NCBI GenBank assembly: GCA_040507005.1
Contig: JBEVVS010000023.1
Coordinates: 1-64,000, forward strand
Source: Thiodiazotropha sp040507005
GTDB lineage: Bacteria > Pseudomonadota > Gammaproteobacteria > Chromatiales > Chromatiaceae
DNA length: 64,000 nucleotides
Direction: 5' to 3'
Positions 26,610 to 36,263 of this stretch are shown here, one piece after another. A program made the translations under genes and the position numbers. Position 1 is the first letter of the stretch, and each line of letters opens with the position of its first letter. Below the pieces are notes generated by a model that was not told the origin of the DNA, did no database searches, and was given only the letters and a program-made list of their open reading frames with translations.

Positions 26610-27059
26610 TTACATCCCCAATGCCCCCTGCATCAGCTTCATCACCGTTCCGCCCCCTGATTGCTGGAGATAGTCGAGCACGATGGGGGTGAATTGACTG
26701 ATCATTTCAGTAGACAGGCCAAGGGTGCTGAAGGAGGAGGCCAGGGATGCCAGGTCACCCAAGCCGCTTTCACCGCCCAACATGGATGCCACCGCACCGG
26801 CACCGCTGGGAGATTCACCCAGGGCAGGGGCGGCTGCCAGCAGACTGTCCATTCCGGGGACCGCGGCGGCGATTTGACTGAAATCCTCGCTGGCCAGACG
26901 GCTCTTGGCCAGGTTGAACAGGGCGCCGGCGCCACCTGCGGCCTGTTCGGTGGTAATCCCTAATTGGCCGGTCAAACTCTGCAAAAGCGCATCGGCTGAT
27001 TGGGCTAAGGGAGAGGCTAAGAGTAAGCAGGAGAGAAGAATTTTACGTATAGCTTCCAT
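26610..27059 (-). CDS. Secreted DUF2780 domain protein
   Basis: 149-residue protein with a cleavable signal peptide (RKILLSCLLLASPLAQSADA) and a low-complexity Ala/Gly/Ser/Leu body: LLQSLTGQLGITTEQAAGGAGALFNLAKSRL, then VPGMDSLLAAAP, matching the DUF2780 (VcgC/VcgE-like) pattern. An in-frame TTG at 27071 is possible, but GGAG six bases before the ATG at 27059 decides the start. Periplasmic or envelope location inferred; function unknown. Divergent from the PP-loop gene. Confidence 0.8.
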   Translation of the reverse strand: MEAIRKILLSCLLLASPLAQSADALLQSLTGQLGITTEQAAGGAGALFNLAKSRLASEDFSQIAAAVPGMDSLLAAAPALGESPSGAGAVASMLGGESGLGDLASLASSFSTLGLSTEMISQFTPIVLDYLQQSGGGTVMKLMQGALGM

Positions 27060-27215
27060 GGCGGTCTCCAATTTCTATCTGTTGTTGGCGATGTTTATGT
27101 ATCTACTGAAATGATAAAATGGGGCAATTATATCCCCAAATCCTGCGTAGATTTTTTTACTGTTTTGTAAACTATTGTGAGGCAATAAATACCAGCTATC
27201 TCATAACGAGAGGGG

Positions 27216-27221
27216 TATAAT
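27216..27221 (+). promoter_or_regulatory. -10 element for the PP-loop/tusA/CDF operon
   Basis: A perfect TATAAT lies 30 bases before the ATG at 27251 on the plus strand. The -35 region (CAGCTA) is weak, so an activator or extended contacts may be needed. Confidence 0.45.
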
Positions 27222-27250
27222 GCCGCACTTTTTGAATTTAGACATTGGCG

Positions 27251-28294
27251 ATGAGTGAACAGCGTAAAGCAGTGGCATTGATCTCAGGTGGGCTGGACTC
27301 ACTCCTGGCTGCTCGGGTGATGTTGGATCAGGGCATCCATGTGGAGGGCATCAATTTCTATACCGGCTTTTGTGTTGAAGGACATACCCATGCCATTCGC
27401 AAGCGTGATCAGAAAAAGGAGAAGCGCAACAATGCCCTGTGGGTCGCCGAGCAACTGGGGATAAAACTCCACATCATCGATATCGTCGAGGATTACAAAC
27501 AGGTATTGCTGAATCCAAAACATGGTTACGGTGCCAATCTGAATCCCTGTCTGGACTGCAAGGTCTTCATGGTGCAAAAGGCCCATGAGTGGATCAAGGC
27601 AAAAGAATTCGACTTTATCATTACCGGTGAAGTGGTGGGGCAAAGGCCCATGTCGCAACGCAAGGAGACCATGCCCATCGTCTCTGATGAATCCGGTGCC
27701 CAGGATCTACTGCTGCGGCCGCTATGCGCCAAGAACCTGCCCATTACCCTGCCGGAAAGAGAGGGCTGGGTTGATAGAAGCCGGTTATATGACTTTTCCG
27801 GCCGGAGCAGGAAACCGCAGATGGCGTTGGCAGCACAGTACGGTATCGTGGACTACGCCCAACCCGCAGGCGGCTGCTGTTTTCTCACCGATGAACAGTA
27901 TTCGGTGAAACTGAAGGATCTGTGGCGCGCGCGTGGGAATAAGCAGTACGAGTTGGACGACATCATGTTGCTGAAGGTAGGCCGTCACTTGCGGCCGTCG
28001 AGTCGTTTCAAGGTGATCATCGCCCGCGAAGAGGGTGAGGCCAACTTCCTGCAAGGTTATCGGAAGCGCTATCCCCACATCAATACGGTGAGCCATGGTG
28101 GTCCCTTGGCATTGATAGATGGTGAGATCGATGACCGGGACATCGAATTGGTTGGTCGACTGGTTGCCCGTTATAGTCAGGGGCGAAACGCCGATCAGGT
28201 CGAGTTGCGCTTTACCGATGTGGCGGGTGATAGCCGCTTGTTAAAGGTAGCGCCCATGCCGGCCCATGAAGTGCCCAAGGAGTGGCTGATTTGA
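27251..28294 (+). CDS. PP-loop ATPase, ThiI/MnmA-like, with C-terminal NFACT-R-like domain
   Basis: 347 residues. PP-loop SGGLDS at residues 12-17, NPCLDCK at 98-104 supplying two cysteines, TGEVVGQRPMSQ (about 124-135) and GGCCFLTDE near 217 with another Cys pair. This is the adenylating fold of tRNA thiolation enzymes; no THUMP domain is present, so it is not canonical ThiI. The C-terminal third (SSRFKVIIAREEGEANFL) resembles the RNA-binding domain fused to such enzymes. Sulfur insertion into RNA is inferred. The frame opens at TTG 27245; I prefer ATG 27251. It overlaps the TusA-like gene by four bases. Confidence 0.75.
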   Translation: MSEQRKAVALISGGLDSLLAARVMLDQGIHVEGINFYTGFCVEGHTHAIRKRDQKKEKRNNALWVAEQLGIKLHIIDIVEDYKQVLLNPKHGYGANLNPCLDCKVFMVQKAHEWIKAKEFDFIITGEVVGQRPMSQRKETMPIVSDESGAQDLLLRPLCAKNLPITLPEREGWVDRSRLYDFSGRSRKPQMALAAQYGIVDYAQPAGGCCFLTDEQYSVKLKDLWRARGNKQYELDDIMLLKVGRHLRPSSRFKVIIAREEGEANFLQGYRKRYPHINTVSHGGPLALIDGEIDDRDIELVGRLVARYSQGRNADQVELRFTDVAGDSRLLKVAPMPAHEVPKEWLI

Positions 28295-28533
28295 GTCGGC
28301 AGATAATCGATTGCCGACGCCTGCTCTGTCCGATGCCGGTGATCCGAGTGCAGGATGCCGTACAAGGATTGCCTGCCGGTACTCAGCTTGAGGCTATCTG
28401 TACCGATCCCGGGGCGCTCAAGGATATACCCGCCTGGTCACGTATCAATGGCCATCGTGTGGTTGAAGTAAAAAGCGTAGATGGGGAGTACATTGTGGTT
28501 GTGGAAGTAGTCGATCAGGATAGTGATTCATGA
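28291..28533 (+). CDS. TusA-family sulfurtransferase-like protein
   Basis: 80-residue member of the TusA/YeeD/SirA fold: QIIDCRRLLCPMPVIRVQDAV with the CPxP motif whose cysteine carries persulfide sulfur, then LEAICTDPGALKDIPAW. The start TTG at 28291 overlaps the preceding TGA and has AAGGAG eight bases upstream; a GTG at 28282 would lie inside that ribosome binding site. Coupled to a PP-loop thiolase-like gene, it probably donates sulfur to it; this is inference from gene pairing. Confidence 0.85.
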   Translation: MSRQIIDCRRLLCPMPVIRVQDAVQGLPAGTQLEAICTDPGALKDIPAWSRINGHRVVEVKSVDGEYIVVVEVVDQDSDS

Positions 28534-29666
28534 GTCAGGAAGAGCGTTATGATGTGAGTCGGCAAGTTGCCATTGTCGGCGCATTGACCAATACCGTGTT
28601 GGCCATCCTGAAGTTGCTGTTTGGCTGGCTGGGTCATTCCCAATCGCTGATAGCGGATGGCGTACATTCCCTGTCTGATCTGCTGACCGATGCCCTGGTT
28701 TTGTTTACCGCGCGCCATGCAAAAGAGGCACCGGACGAGGAACACCCTTACGGCCACGGCCGCTTTGAAACCATCGGCACACTGGTGCTGGGCGGGTTTC
28801 TCCTCGCGGTTGGCGCCGGGATTGTCTGGGATGCCGGAGAGCGACTCTTTGCACCGGAACATCTGTTGCAGCCGGAGGCCTTTACCCTCTATGTGGCAGC
28901 GTTTTCCATTCTTGCCAATGAAGGACTCTTTTTCTACACCCGTCATTTCGCCAACAAGATAAACTCGAATCTGTTGCGGGCCAATGCCTGGCACCACCGA
29001 ACCGACTCCGTCTCCTCAGTGGTGGTGCTGGTGGGCATCGGGGGCACCATGTTGGGCCTACCCTATCTGGATGCAATTGCAGCGGTAATGGTGGGCCTGA
29101 TGATATTGAAGATCGGTTGGGATCTTGGTTGGACGGCCTCCCAGGAGCTGGCGGATGCCGGTCTCGAAGAAGATTCGCTATCACAAATCCGGGAAGTGAT
29201 CGGCAATATTTCAGGGGTCAAAAGCGTGCATATGCTGCGTACCCGCAAACTGGGTGGGCATGCGTTGGCGGATGTGCATGTTCAGGTCGATCCCTGGTTG
29301 AGTGTCTCCGAGGGGCATCGAATTGCCGAAGTGGTCCAATATGGCCTGATCGACCGGGTGGATGTTTTGCAAGACGTCACGGTGCATATCGATCCAGAGG
29401 ATGATGAGGCCGGACCCTCCTGCGCACACCTGCCCCTCAGATCAGAGGCGGAGGCCATGCTCGACCGTCTCTGTGATGGGGTCAGCTGTTATGATCAGAA
29501 ACAGCGGCTGGTTCTGCACTATCTCTCAGGGCGCATTGATATCGATCTCTATTTGCCTTTACACTGCTTCGCCTCGACAGAGCAAGCAGAGCGGTTACAC
29601 AGGGAGTATAAGAACAAGATCGAGGGTTCGGACATATTTAGGAATATCCAAGTCTGGTTTGGTTAG
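28530..29666 (+). CDS. Cation diffusion facilitator (CDF) transporter
   Basis: Proton-coupled divalent-cation exporter of the inner membrane. 378 residues with six transmembrane helices in the first 220 residues. Metal site motifs are HSLSD in helix 2 (ADGVHSLSD, His46/Asp50) and HHRTD in helix 5, both HxxxD, which usually indicates zinc preference; HPYGHGRFE is the loop signature. The cytoplasmic C-terminal domain has the CDF fold plus about 80 extra residues (from GPSCAHLPLRSEAE). Overlaps the TusA-like gene by ATGA. Link of a metal exporter to sulfur transfer is unexplained. Confidence 0.92.
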   Translation: MSQEERYDVSRQVAIVGALTNTVLAILKLLFGWLGHSQSLIADGVHSLSDLLTDALVLFTARHAKEAPDEEHPYGHGRFETIGTLVLGGFLLAVGAGIVWDAGERLFAPEHLLQPEAFTLYVAAFSILANEGLFFYTRHFANKINSNLLRANAWHHRTDSVSSVVVLVGIGGTMLGLPYLDAIAAVMVGLMILKIGWDLGWTASQELADAGLEEDSLSQIREVIGNISGVKSVHMLRTRKLGGHALADVHVQVDPWLSVSEGHRIAEVVQYGLIDRVDVLQDVTVHIDPEDDEAGPSCAHLPLRSEAEAMLDRLCDGVSCYDQKQRLVLHYLSGRIDIDLYLPLHCFASTEQAERLHREYKNKIEGSDIFRNIQVWFG

Positions 29667-29680
29667 CACCATAATGGTGC
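29666..29680. promoter_or_regulatory. NtrC box 1 upstream of glnA
   Basis: GCACCATAATGGTGC matches the NtrC consensus (TGCACCANNNTGGTGCA) except for the outermost bases. It is centred near 29673, about 240 bases before the predicted glnA transcription start. Confidence 0.8.
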
Positions 29681-29694
29681 GCCTCACAAACACG

Positions 29695-29713
29695 GCGCAC
29701 CTTATTGGTGCGC
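29695..29713. promoter_or_regulatory. NtrC box 2 upstream of glnA
   Basis: GCGCACCTTATTGGTGCGC is a seven-base-arm palindrome with the NtrC GCACC-N5-GGTGC core. Its centre is 31 bases from box 1, three helical turns, the spacing used by paired NtrC sites at Escherichia coli glnA. Confidence 0.75.
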
Positions 29714-29888
29714 GCCTTCGGCCCTGTGGTGTCAACACCTTTTTCTCTCTCTGCACATAGGGGGTCGTTGAATGACCGGGGAGAAGAGATAGGTTCAAAT
29801 TAACTACCTAATTTATCTTGCTTTTACTAGTTACCAAATAGAAGGTTAAAGCCCTTGGAGGCGATACCGGAAGACGATTTTTCTTGAA

Positions 29889-29904
29889 TGGCATGAATTC
29901 TGCT
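29889..29904 (+). promoter_or_regulatory. sigma54 promoter of glnA
   Basis: TGGCATGAATTCTGCT fits TGGCACGN4TTGCW, with GG at -24 and GC at -12 exactly 10 bases apart. The predicted start is near 29915, giving a 94-base leader. The rest of the 29667-30008 gap has no other recognisable element. Confidence 0.8.
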
Positions 29905-30008
29905 TTTCTGCGTTATCCAAAGGCGTCCGGTATGATTGGCCGGCTGCAAAAGCAACGAATGGCTGATTCTGCTCAGCATTTAATCACTGAAAATCCTGGA
30001 GATTTAAG

Positions 30009-31415
30009 ATGGCCGTAAAAGCCCTGAAGATGATCAAAGATAATGATGTGAAATTCATCGATCTGCGTTTTACCGACACCCGCGGCAAGGAGCAGCATGT
30101 GACCCTGCCCTCCACCCAGATCGATGAGGACTTTTTCACCGACGGCAAAATGTTCGACGGCTCATCCATCGCCGGCTGGAAAGGCATCAACGAATCCGAC
30201 ATGATCCTGATGCCTGAGGACGATACTTCGGTCATCGATCCCTTCGCTGATGAGAATACCCTGATCATTCGTTGCGACATCCTGGAACCCTCCACCATGC
30301 AAGGCTATGAGCGTGATCCCCGCTCCCTGGCCAAGCGCGCGGAGGCCTATCTTGCCTCTACAGGCGTGGCTGACGCCGCCTTCTTTGGGCCTGAGCCTGA
30401 GTTTTTCGTACTCGATGACGTGCGTTGGAGCATCGATATGAGCGGCTCCATGGTCAAGGTCGATTCCGAAGAGGCCGACTGGAACTCTGAGCGTGTCTAT
30501 GAGGATGGCAACATCGGTCACCGGCCCGGCATCAAGGGCGGTTATTTCCCGGTACCTCCGGTAGACTCCCTGCACGACCTGCGTGGCGCTATGTGTCTGG
30601 CCATGGAAGAGATGGGTGTAGAGACCGAGGTGCATCACCATGAGGTTGCCACCGCCGGGCAATGCGAGATCGGCACCAAGTTCAATACCCTGGTGACCCG
30701 CGCCGACTGGGTGCAGATCCAGAAATACTGTACCTGGAATGTGGCACACGCCTATGGCAAGACCGCTACCTTCATGCCTAAGCCCCTGGTAGGTGACAAC
30801 GGTTCCGGCATGCACGTGCACCAGTCCCTGGCCAAGGGCGGTGAGAACATCTTTGCCGGTGATCAGTATGGCGGCCTCTCCGAGACCGCACTCTACTATA
30901 TCGGCGGTATTATCAAGCACGCCCGTGCCCTGAACGCTTTCACCAATGCCTCGACCAATTCTTACAAGCGCCTGGTACCAGGCTTCGAGGCCCCGGTCAT
31001 GCTGGCCTACTCCGCTCGTAACCGCTCCGCCTCGATCCGTATTCCATGGGTCTCCAGTCCCAAGGCGCGTCGCATTGAGGTACGTTTCCCGGATCCCACT
31101 GCAAATCCCTACCTGGCCTTCTCCGCCATGTTGATGGCCGGCCTGGACGGTATCCAGAACAAGATCCATCCGGGTGATGCCATGGATAAGGATCTGTATG
31201 ACCTTCCCGCTGAAGAAGCTGCCAGCATCCCGACTGTCTGCCACAGCTTTGATCAGGCGCTGGAGGCACTCGATGCGGATCGTGGTTTCCTCACGGCCGG
31301 TGGCGTTTTCACCGACGACCTGATTGACGGATATATCGATCTGAAGATGGAAGAGGTCACCACCATGCGTATGACCACCCATCCCGTCGAGTTCGATATG
31401 TACTACAGCCTCTAA
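30009..31415 (+). CDS. glnA: Glutamine synthetase, type I
   Basis: Central ammonium-assimilating enzyme: glutamate + ammonia + ATP to glutamine. 468 residues, a GSI-beta type dodecamer subunit, with MFDGSSIAGWKGI, metal ligands in FFGPEPEFFVLDD, the ATP-binding KPLVGDNGSGMHVHQSL, and the adenylylation site Tyr397 in DLYDLPAEE, so activity is likely controlled by GlnE-type adenylylation. Promoter elements upstream show NtrC/sigma54 control. A TGGAG ribosome binding site precedes the ATG. A strong terminator follows. Confidence 0.99.
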   Translation: MAVKALKMIKDNDVKFIDLRFTDTRGKEQHVTLPSTQIDEDFFTDGKMFDGSSIAGWKGINESDMILMPEDDTSVIDPFADENTLIIRCDILEPSTMQGYERDPRSLAKRAEAYLASTGVADAAFFGPEPEFFVLDDVRWSIDMSGSMVKVDSEEADWNSERVYEDGNIGHRPGIKGGYFPVPPVDSLHDLRGAMCLAMEEMGVETEVHHHEVATAGQCEIGTKFNTLVTRADWVQIQKYCTWNVAHAYGKTATFMPKPLVGDNGSGMHVHQSLAKGGENIFAGDQYGGLSETALYYIGGIIKHARALNAFTNASTNSYKRLVPGFEAPVMLAYSARNRSASIRIPWVSSPKARRIEVRFPDPTANPYLAFSAMLMAGLDGIQNKIHPGDAMDKDLYDLPAEEAASIPTVCHSFDQALEALDADRGFLTAGGVFTDDLIDGYIDLKMEEVTTMRMTTHPVEFDMYYSL

Positions 31416-31443
31416 CCCCGGCTTGTAATTGATGAGTAGCCTG

Positions 31444-31472
31444 AGCGCCCCCTTCCGGGGGCGCTTTTTTTT
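31444..31472 (+). terminator. Rho-independent terminator of glnA
   Basis: A perfect nine-base stem AGCGCCCCC/GGGGGCGCT with a TTCC tetraloop is followed by eight T residues, 28 bases after the glnA stop. Confidence 0.95.
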
Positions 31473-31529
31473 GGTTCTGCGAACATTGTCGCTTGTTTAG
31501 TGGGGTATGACTGGTCTATCCTTAGTCAC

Positions 31530-32030
31530 ATGCGTATCGTTGTACTGCTGTCTACCCTCTTAATAGCGATGCCACTGTTGGCCAGGGATGTCTACAAATA
31601 CATCTCGGAAGACGGTGAGGTCATCTATTCCGAACGTTATCACCCCGATGCAGAACGCATATCGGTCACCGATAGTAAAAAGAGCGCAACACTGCCAACG
31701 GAGCAGCAGAATGAAGAGGCCCGCGCGGCGGCGGGTGAGTACCTCACCTTCTCTATTGTCAAGCCAGCCGAAAACGAAACCGTTCGTAACGAGGAAGGTA
31801 CGGTTCCTGTCGGTATCGCCCTCGAACCCAATCTTGCGGAGGGTCATGTAATCCATCTCTTCGTGGATGGCGTCAAGCTCGATTCCGATATCAAACAGAC
31901 CCAATTGATACTGCAGCAATTGACTCGAGGCACCCACTCGTTGCAGGCGAAGATCGTTGACGGTGAGGGGCAATCTCTCAAAGAGTCCAACAGCATCACT
32001 TTTCATCTGCGTCAGCCGGCGGTCAATTAA
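31530..32030 (+). CDS. Exported DUF4124 domain protein
   Basis: 166 residues with signal peptide MRIVVLLSTLLIAMPLLARD; the DUF4124 motif VYKYISEDGEVIYSERYHPDAE follows (about 21-42), then a linker and an Ig-like C-terminal segment (PAENETVRNEEGTVPVGIALEP to SITFHLRQP). The frame opens earlier at 31500, but the signal peptide starts at the ATG at 31530. Genes of this type commonly sit between glnA and ntrB in gammaproteobacteria, so an envelope role tied to nitrogen status is possible but unproven. Confidence 0.85.
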   Translation: MRIVVLLSTLLIAMPLLARDVYKYISEDGEVIYSERYHPDAERISVTDSKKSATLPTEQQNEEARAAAGEYLTFSIVKPAENETVRNEEGTVPVGIALEPNLAEGHVIHLFVDGVKLDSDIKQTQLILQQLTRGTHSLQAKIVDGEGQSLKESNSITFHLRQPAVN

Positions 32031-32142
32031 GCCACGCTATGAACTTCTAGGATTCGCACTGTTCGTGCCGACCCGCAGCCTTTAGCCCATTTCACCACTC
32101 TCCGCTAAGAACAAGCCTTTCCAGGCGGCCTCTCTCTGGGCA

Positions 32143-32159
32143 TGCACTATAATGGTGCA
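32143..32159. promoter_or_regulatory. NtrC box upstream of ntrB
   Basis: TGCACTATAATGGTGCA is a full 17-base NtrC box, differing only in the spacer from the strong site at Escherichia coli glnA. It is centred at about -226 relative to the predicted ntrB start, similar to the glnA boxes. Confidence 0.85.
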
Positions 32160-32350
32160 ATGACTGTTTGATCGATGGACCCTGGTGGGGATCAGGGCTA
32201 TCCCCCCCGGGTCAAGCATGCCATTAATTGGGCTCAAATAAGCTGTATATGTGTCTGACAGGGATTACTACCTTTGAATATCGATCGTTTTTCAGGTTTT
32301 TTTCGTATCTGCGCACGCTATGAGAACTAAATGGGTAAAGAGAAGTGCAT

Positions 32351-32366
32351 TGGCCCGCAATTTGCA
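32351..32366 (+). promoter_or_regulatory. sigma54 promoter of ntrBC
   Basis: TGGCCCGCAATTTGCA matches the sigma54 consensus with the invariant GG and GC ten bases apart. The predicted start, near 32377, falls directly at the first ATG of ntrB. The remaining 32031-32344 intergenic stretch shows no gene. Confidence 0.75.
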
Positions 32367-32377
32367 CTAATAAGGCC

Positions 32378-33446
32378 ATGAATTCTGATCAGGCTGTAAC
32401 TGGAATGGAGAGGCGGGTGCTCGACAATTTGAGTACCGCAATCTTGCTGTTTGATAAGGAGTTCAAACTGCAATACATCAACTCGTCCGCGGAGATGATG
32501 TTCGGTGTCAGCGCTCGCAAGGTGCTCGGCATTTCTGCGGGGGAACTCATCACCTGTAACGGCAGCGTGGTGCACGAAAACCTGGCAAGGTCTTTGGAGA
32601 CCGGGCAGCCGTTCACTGAACGTGAACACCAATTAGTCGTTCATGAGGACCACGAAATCACCGTCGATTGTACGGTCATACCGATACGGGCGGATCAGTA
32701 TGTGAATGAATTCCTGGTTGAGATTCAACAGGTCGACAGACAGTTGAGAATCTCCCGGGAAGAGCAGATTCTTTCGAGGAATCAGGCAAGCCGGGCACTG
32801 GTGAGAGGCCTTGCTCATGAGATCAAGAATCCCCTGGGTGGGCTCAGGGGAGCTGCGCAACTGTTGGAAAAGGAGCTCCCCGATGTGTCCCTGGCGGAGT
32901 ATACCCAGATCATCATCGAGGAGGCCGATCGGTTGCAAAACCTGGTGGACCGGATGGTGGGGCCAAACAAGATCCCGGTATTGAAATGGGTCAATATTCA
33001 TCAGGTTCTGGAGCGGGTGTGCAGTCTGGTGCAGGTGGAGACAGGGCCGGGTTTGGCGATAAACAGAGACTACGATCCAAGTATTCCCAACCTTAAAGCT
33101 GATCTGGACCAATTGATTCAGGCATTTCTCAATATCATCAGAAATGGGGTACACGCAGCTGGGCCGAAAGGCGTTCTGGGGATAGATACCAGGGTCCTGC
33201 GTCAATTCACCATAGGCAATATTCGCCATCGTCTGGTGGTGTCGGTGGAAATATCGGATAACGGCCCAGGTATACCTGATGAGCTACAAGAAAGGGTCTT
33301 TTTTCCACTGGTTTCGGGCAGTGACGGCATGGGTTTGGGTCTCTCAATTTCACAAACCCTGATCAACAGACACCAGGGTTTAATCGAATTCACGAGTAAA
33401 CCGGGGCATACCGTGTTTAGAGTATTACTTCCGCTGGAGCAGGTAG

Positions 33447-33454
<8 letters not shown>
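32378..33454 (+). CDS. ntrB: Nitrogen regulation sensor kinase NtrB (GlnL)
   Basis: Cytoplasmic PII-controlled kinase/phosphatase for NtrC. 358 residues: PAS domain (about 10-120, LDNLSTAILLFDKEFKLQYIN), phosphoacceptor His147 in RGLAHEIKNPLGGLRGAAQLL, N box, G1 DNGPGIP and G2 GMGLGLS, ending FRVLLPLEQ. Two starts are possible: ATG 32378, which lies one base after the predicted sigma54 transcription start and would be leaderless, or ATG 32405 (MERRVLDNL), preceded by ACTGGA. I list the longer form. NtrB overlaps ntrC by eight bases. Confidence 0.96.
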
Positions 33455-34856
<1,402 letters not shown>

Positions 34857-35009
34857 TTCCCTATTCACGCTTGCCCTTCCCTACTATCGTCCGGGTAGCA
34901 GGATCTTTGCCTGAGCTGACCATGAGGTTATGATTCAAACCTGATTCAGGGCTGCCATGGAATCAGTTTGGCAGCTGTCAGTGGAGTGGTTTTAGAGTAG
35001 GTAAAGGTT

Positions 35010-35414
35010 ATGGATTCTAGTTCAATCGAGCTGCCCGGCAGTGAGGTGGAGTCAATTGTCTTTGATAATGGCACTCTGACGATACGTTTTTCCCGTGCCA
35101 TCATCATCAAGACCATGAGCGGTTCAGCCGAGCGAACCCGTTGGTGGCAGGCAGGCGCATTGGTGTTTGAAGGCGCTGAGCTGGAATCGGAACTGCCCAA
35201 GTGCCCCTGTATCTGCCAAGGCGGGGATGTGGGTGAGAATGTCTATACCTACCGGGATATGATCCCGATGCCCCTCGAGAGCCAGGGCCGGGCCCGTTGC
35301 GACCTGAAATTCGATAGCAGCAAAAAGCCACTCCAGGCCTGGGCCCAGGGCGTCAGTTTGGTGATGGATGATCGACCCCACTACATCGAACATATCCGCG
35401 AGGCGGATGCATAA
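35010..35414 (+). CDS. Hypothetical protein, cysteine-containing
   Basis: 134 residues, no signal peptide or membrane segment. The N-terminal half looks beta-rich (VESIVFDNGTLTIRFSRAIIIKTMSG); the middle has an odd KCPCICQGGDVGENVYTYRDMIPMP with three cysteines in five positions; the C-terminal DLKFDSSKKPLQAWAQGVSLVMDD looks like another strand-rich region. I do not recognise the family. The ATG follows GGTAAAGGTT. It is between ntrC and the convergent endonuclease V gene, 13 bases from the latter. Confidence 0.7.
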   Translation: MDSSSIELPGSEVESIVFDNGTLTIRFSRAIIIKTMSGSAERTRWWQAGALVFEGAELESELPKCPCICQGGDVGENVYTYRDMIPMPLESQGRARCDLKFDSSKKPLQAWAQGVSLVMDDRPHYIEHIREADA

Positions 35415-35427
35415 CAACGCTCAGTTA

Positions 35428-36096
35428 TTAGCTTTTCGCAGAAGCCAACTTGTGGGCGGCGCGGGTAGTCTCCGGTAACTTAAAGCGGGTTGTACAACCC
35501 AGTACCAGAGCGATTGAGCTTTGCAGGGAGATCTTATGCCCGACGGAAATGTAGAGGGGATTGACACCGCTTCGGCTACGCACAACAGCCCCGATGGTCT
35601 CATCCTTGTGGATCAAGGGAACCCAACAGCCCTTCTCTTGGGGCAGTGTGGCATGGCGACCGACCAAGCGTGTTTTCGCCACGCCTACGCTGGGTATATC
35701 GGTATAGACTCCGAGATGACAGGCGAGACCGAAGCGCCTGGGATGGGCCGTGCCCTGCCCGTCGCAGAGAAAGATATCGGGTGGCTGCTTGAGTTTGGAT
35801 AATGCTTGCAAAATGGCCGGAAGCTCGCGGAATGAGAGTAGACCTGGTATATAGGGAAAAGTGGTTGGGAGTCGCGCGACCGATGCTTCGAGGGGTTGCA
35901 ATTCCGGATAACTCAAGACCACGATTGCGGCGCGAGTGATACTGCCCTGCTGCTCAAAACCCACATCCACGCCGGCAACACGGCGTAGCCTATGGTAACA
36001 GTCTTGTTCGATAACCTGTTGCCTCAATTGTACCTGCAATGCGATCGCTTCTCGGGGAGTTAGGTTCCATTGATGGGATAACATTACCGATTTCAC
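35428..36096 (-). CDS. nfi: Endonuclease V (deoxyinosine 3-prime endonuclease)
   Basis: DNA repair nuclease that nicks one base beyond deoxyinosine. 222 residues with catalytic carboxylates Asp44 (AGVDVGF), Glu91 (PYIPGLLSFRELP, containing the conserved wedge Tyr-Ile-Pro-Gly) and Asp112 (LCDGQGTAHPRRFG). SVGVAKTRLVG is the family C-terminal substrate region. Start is GTG at 36096 or ATG at 36084; neither has a strong ribosome binding site. No operon partner. Confidence 0.95.
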   Translation of the reverse strand: MKSVMLSHQWNLTPREAIALQVQLRQQVIEQDCYHRLRRVAGVDVGFEQQGSITRAAIVVLSYPELQPLEASVARLPTTFPYIPGLLSFRELPAILQALSKLKQPPDIFLCDGQGTAHPRRFGLACHLGVYTDIPSVGVAKTRLVGRHATLPQEKGCWVPLIHKDETIGAVVRSRSGVNPLYISVGHKISLQSSIALVLGCTTRFKLPETTRAAHKLASAKS

Positions 36097-36177
36097 CGCT
36101 GGTTATATAGGGAAGTTTTATATTAGCTGGCTGACTTTTCCTTGAAATATATTGTGATACAGTTAAGCTTCTTCGAA

Positions 36178-36208
36178 CACTGTCGATAAATGTCTCATAA
36201 TGACAGTG
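36178..36208. repeat. Inverted repeat in the ODP gene leader
   Basis: CACTGTC (36178-36184) and GACAGTG (36202-36208) are complementary across a 17-base A/T-rich loop, 56 bases before the ODP gene start. Possible operator or hairpin in the leader; no T-tract. Confidence 0.3.
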
Positions 36209-36263
36209 GGTTTATCTTCTGTCTTAGTTGTATGCACCAGTAATTTTAGACGCAGTAAATATT

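Noticed and set aside
26459..26692. Plus-strand frame of 77 codons overlapping the DUF2780 gene
   Set aside because: Opposite strand of a clear signal-peptide gene; no ribosome binding site and no recognisable protein features.
29695..29713. Palindrome read as a terminator of the CDF operon
   Set aside because: No T-tract follows; spacing with the neighbouring box and sequence match NtrC sites better.
32031..32142. tRNA or small RNA between the DUF4124 gene and the NtrC box
   Set aside because: No cloverleaf or conserved TTCGANNC arm could be built on either strand.
36084..36228. FNR box in front of the ODP gene
   Set aside because: No TTGATN4ATCAA-type sequence found; only an inverted repeat unrelated to it.
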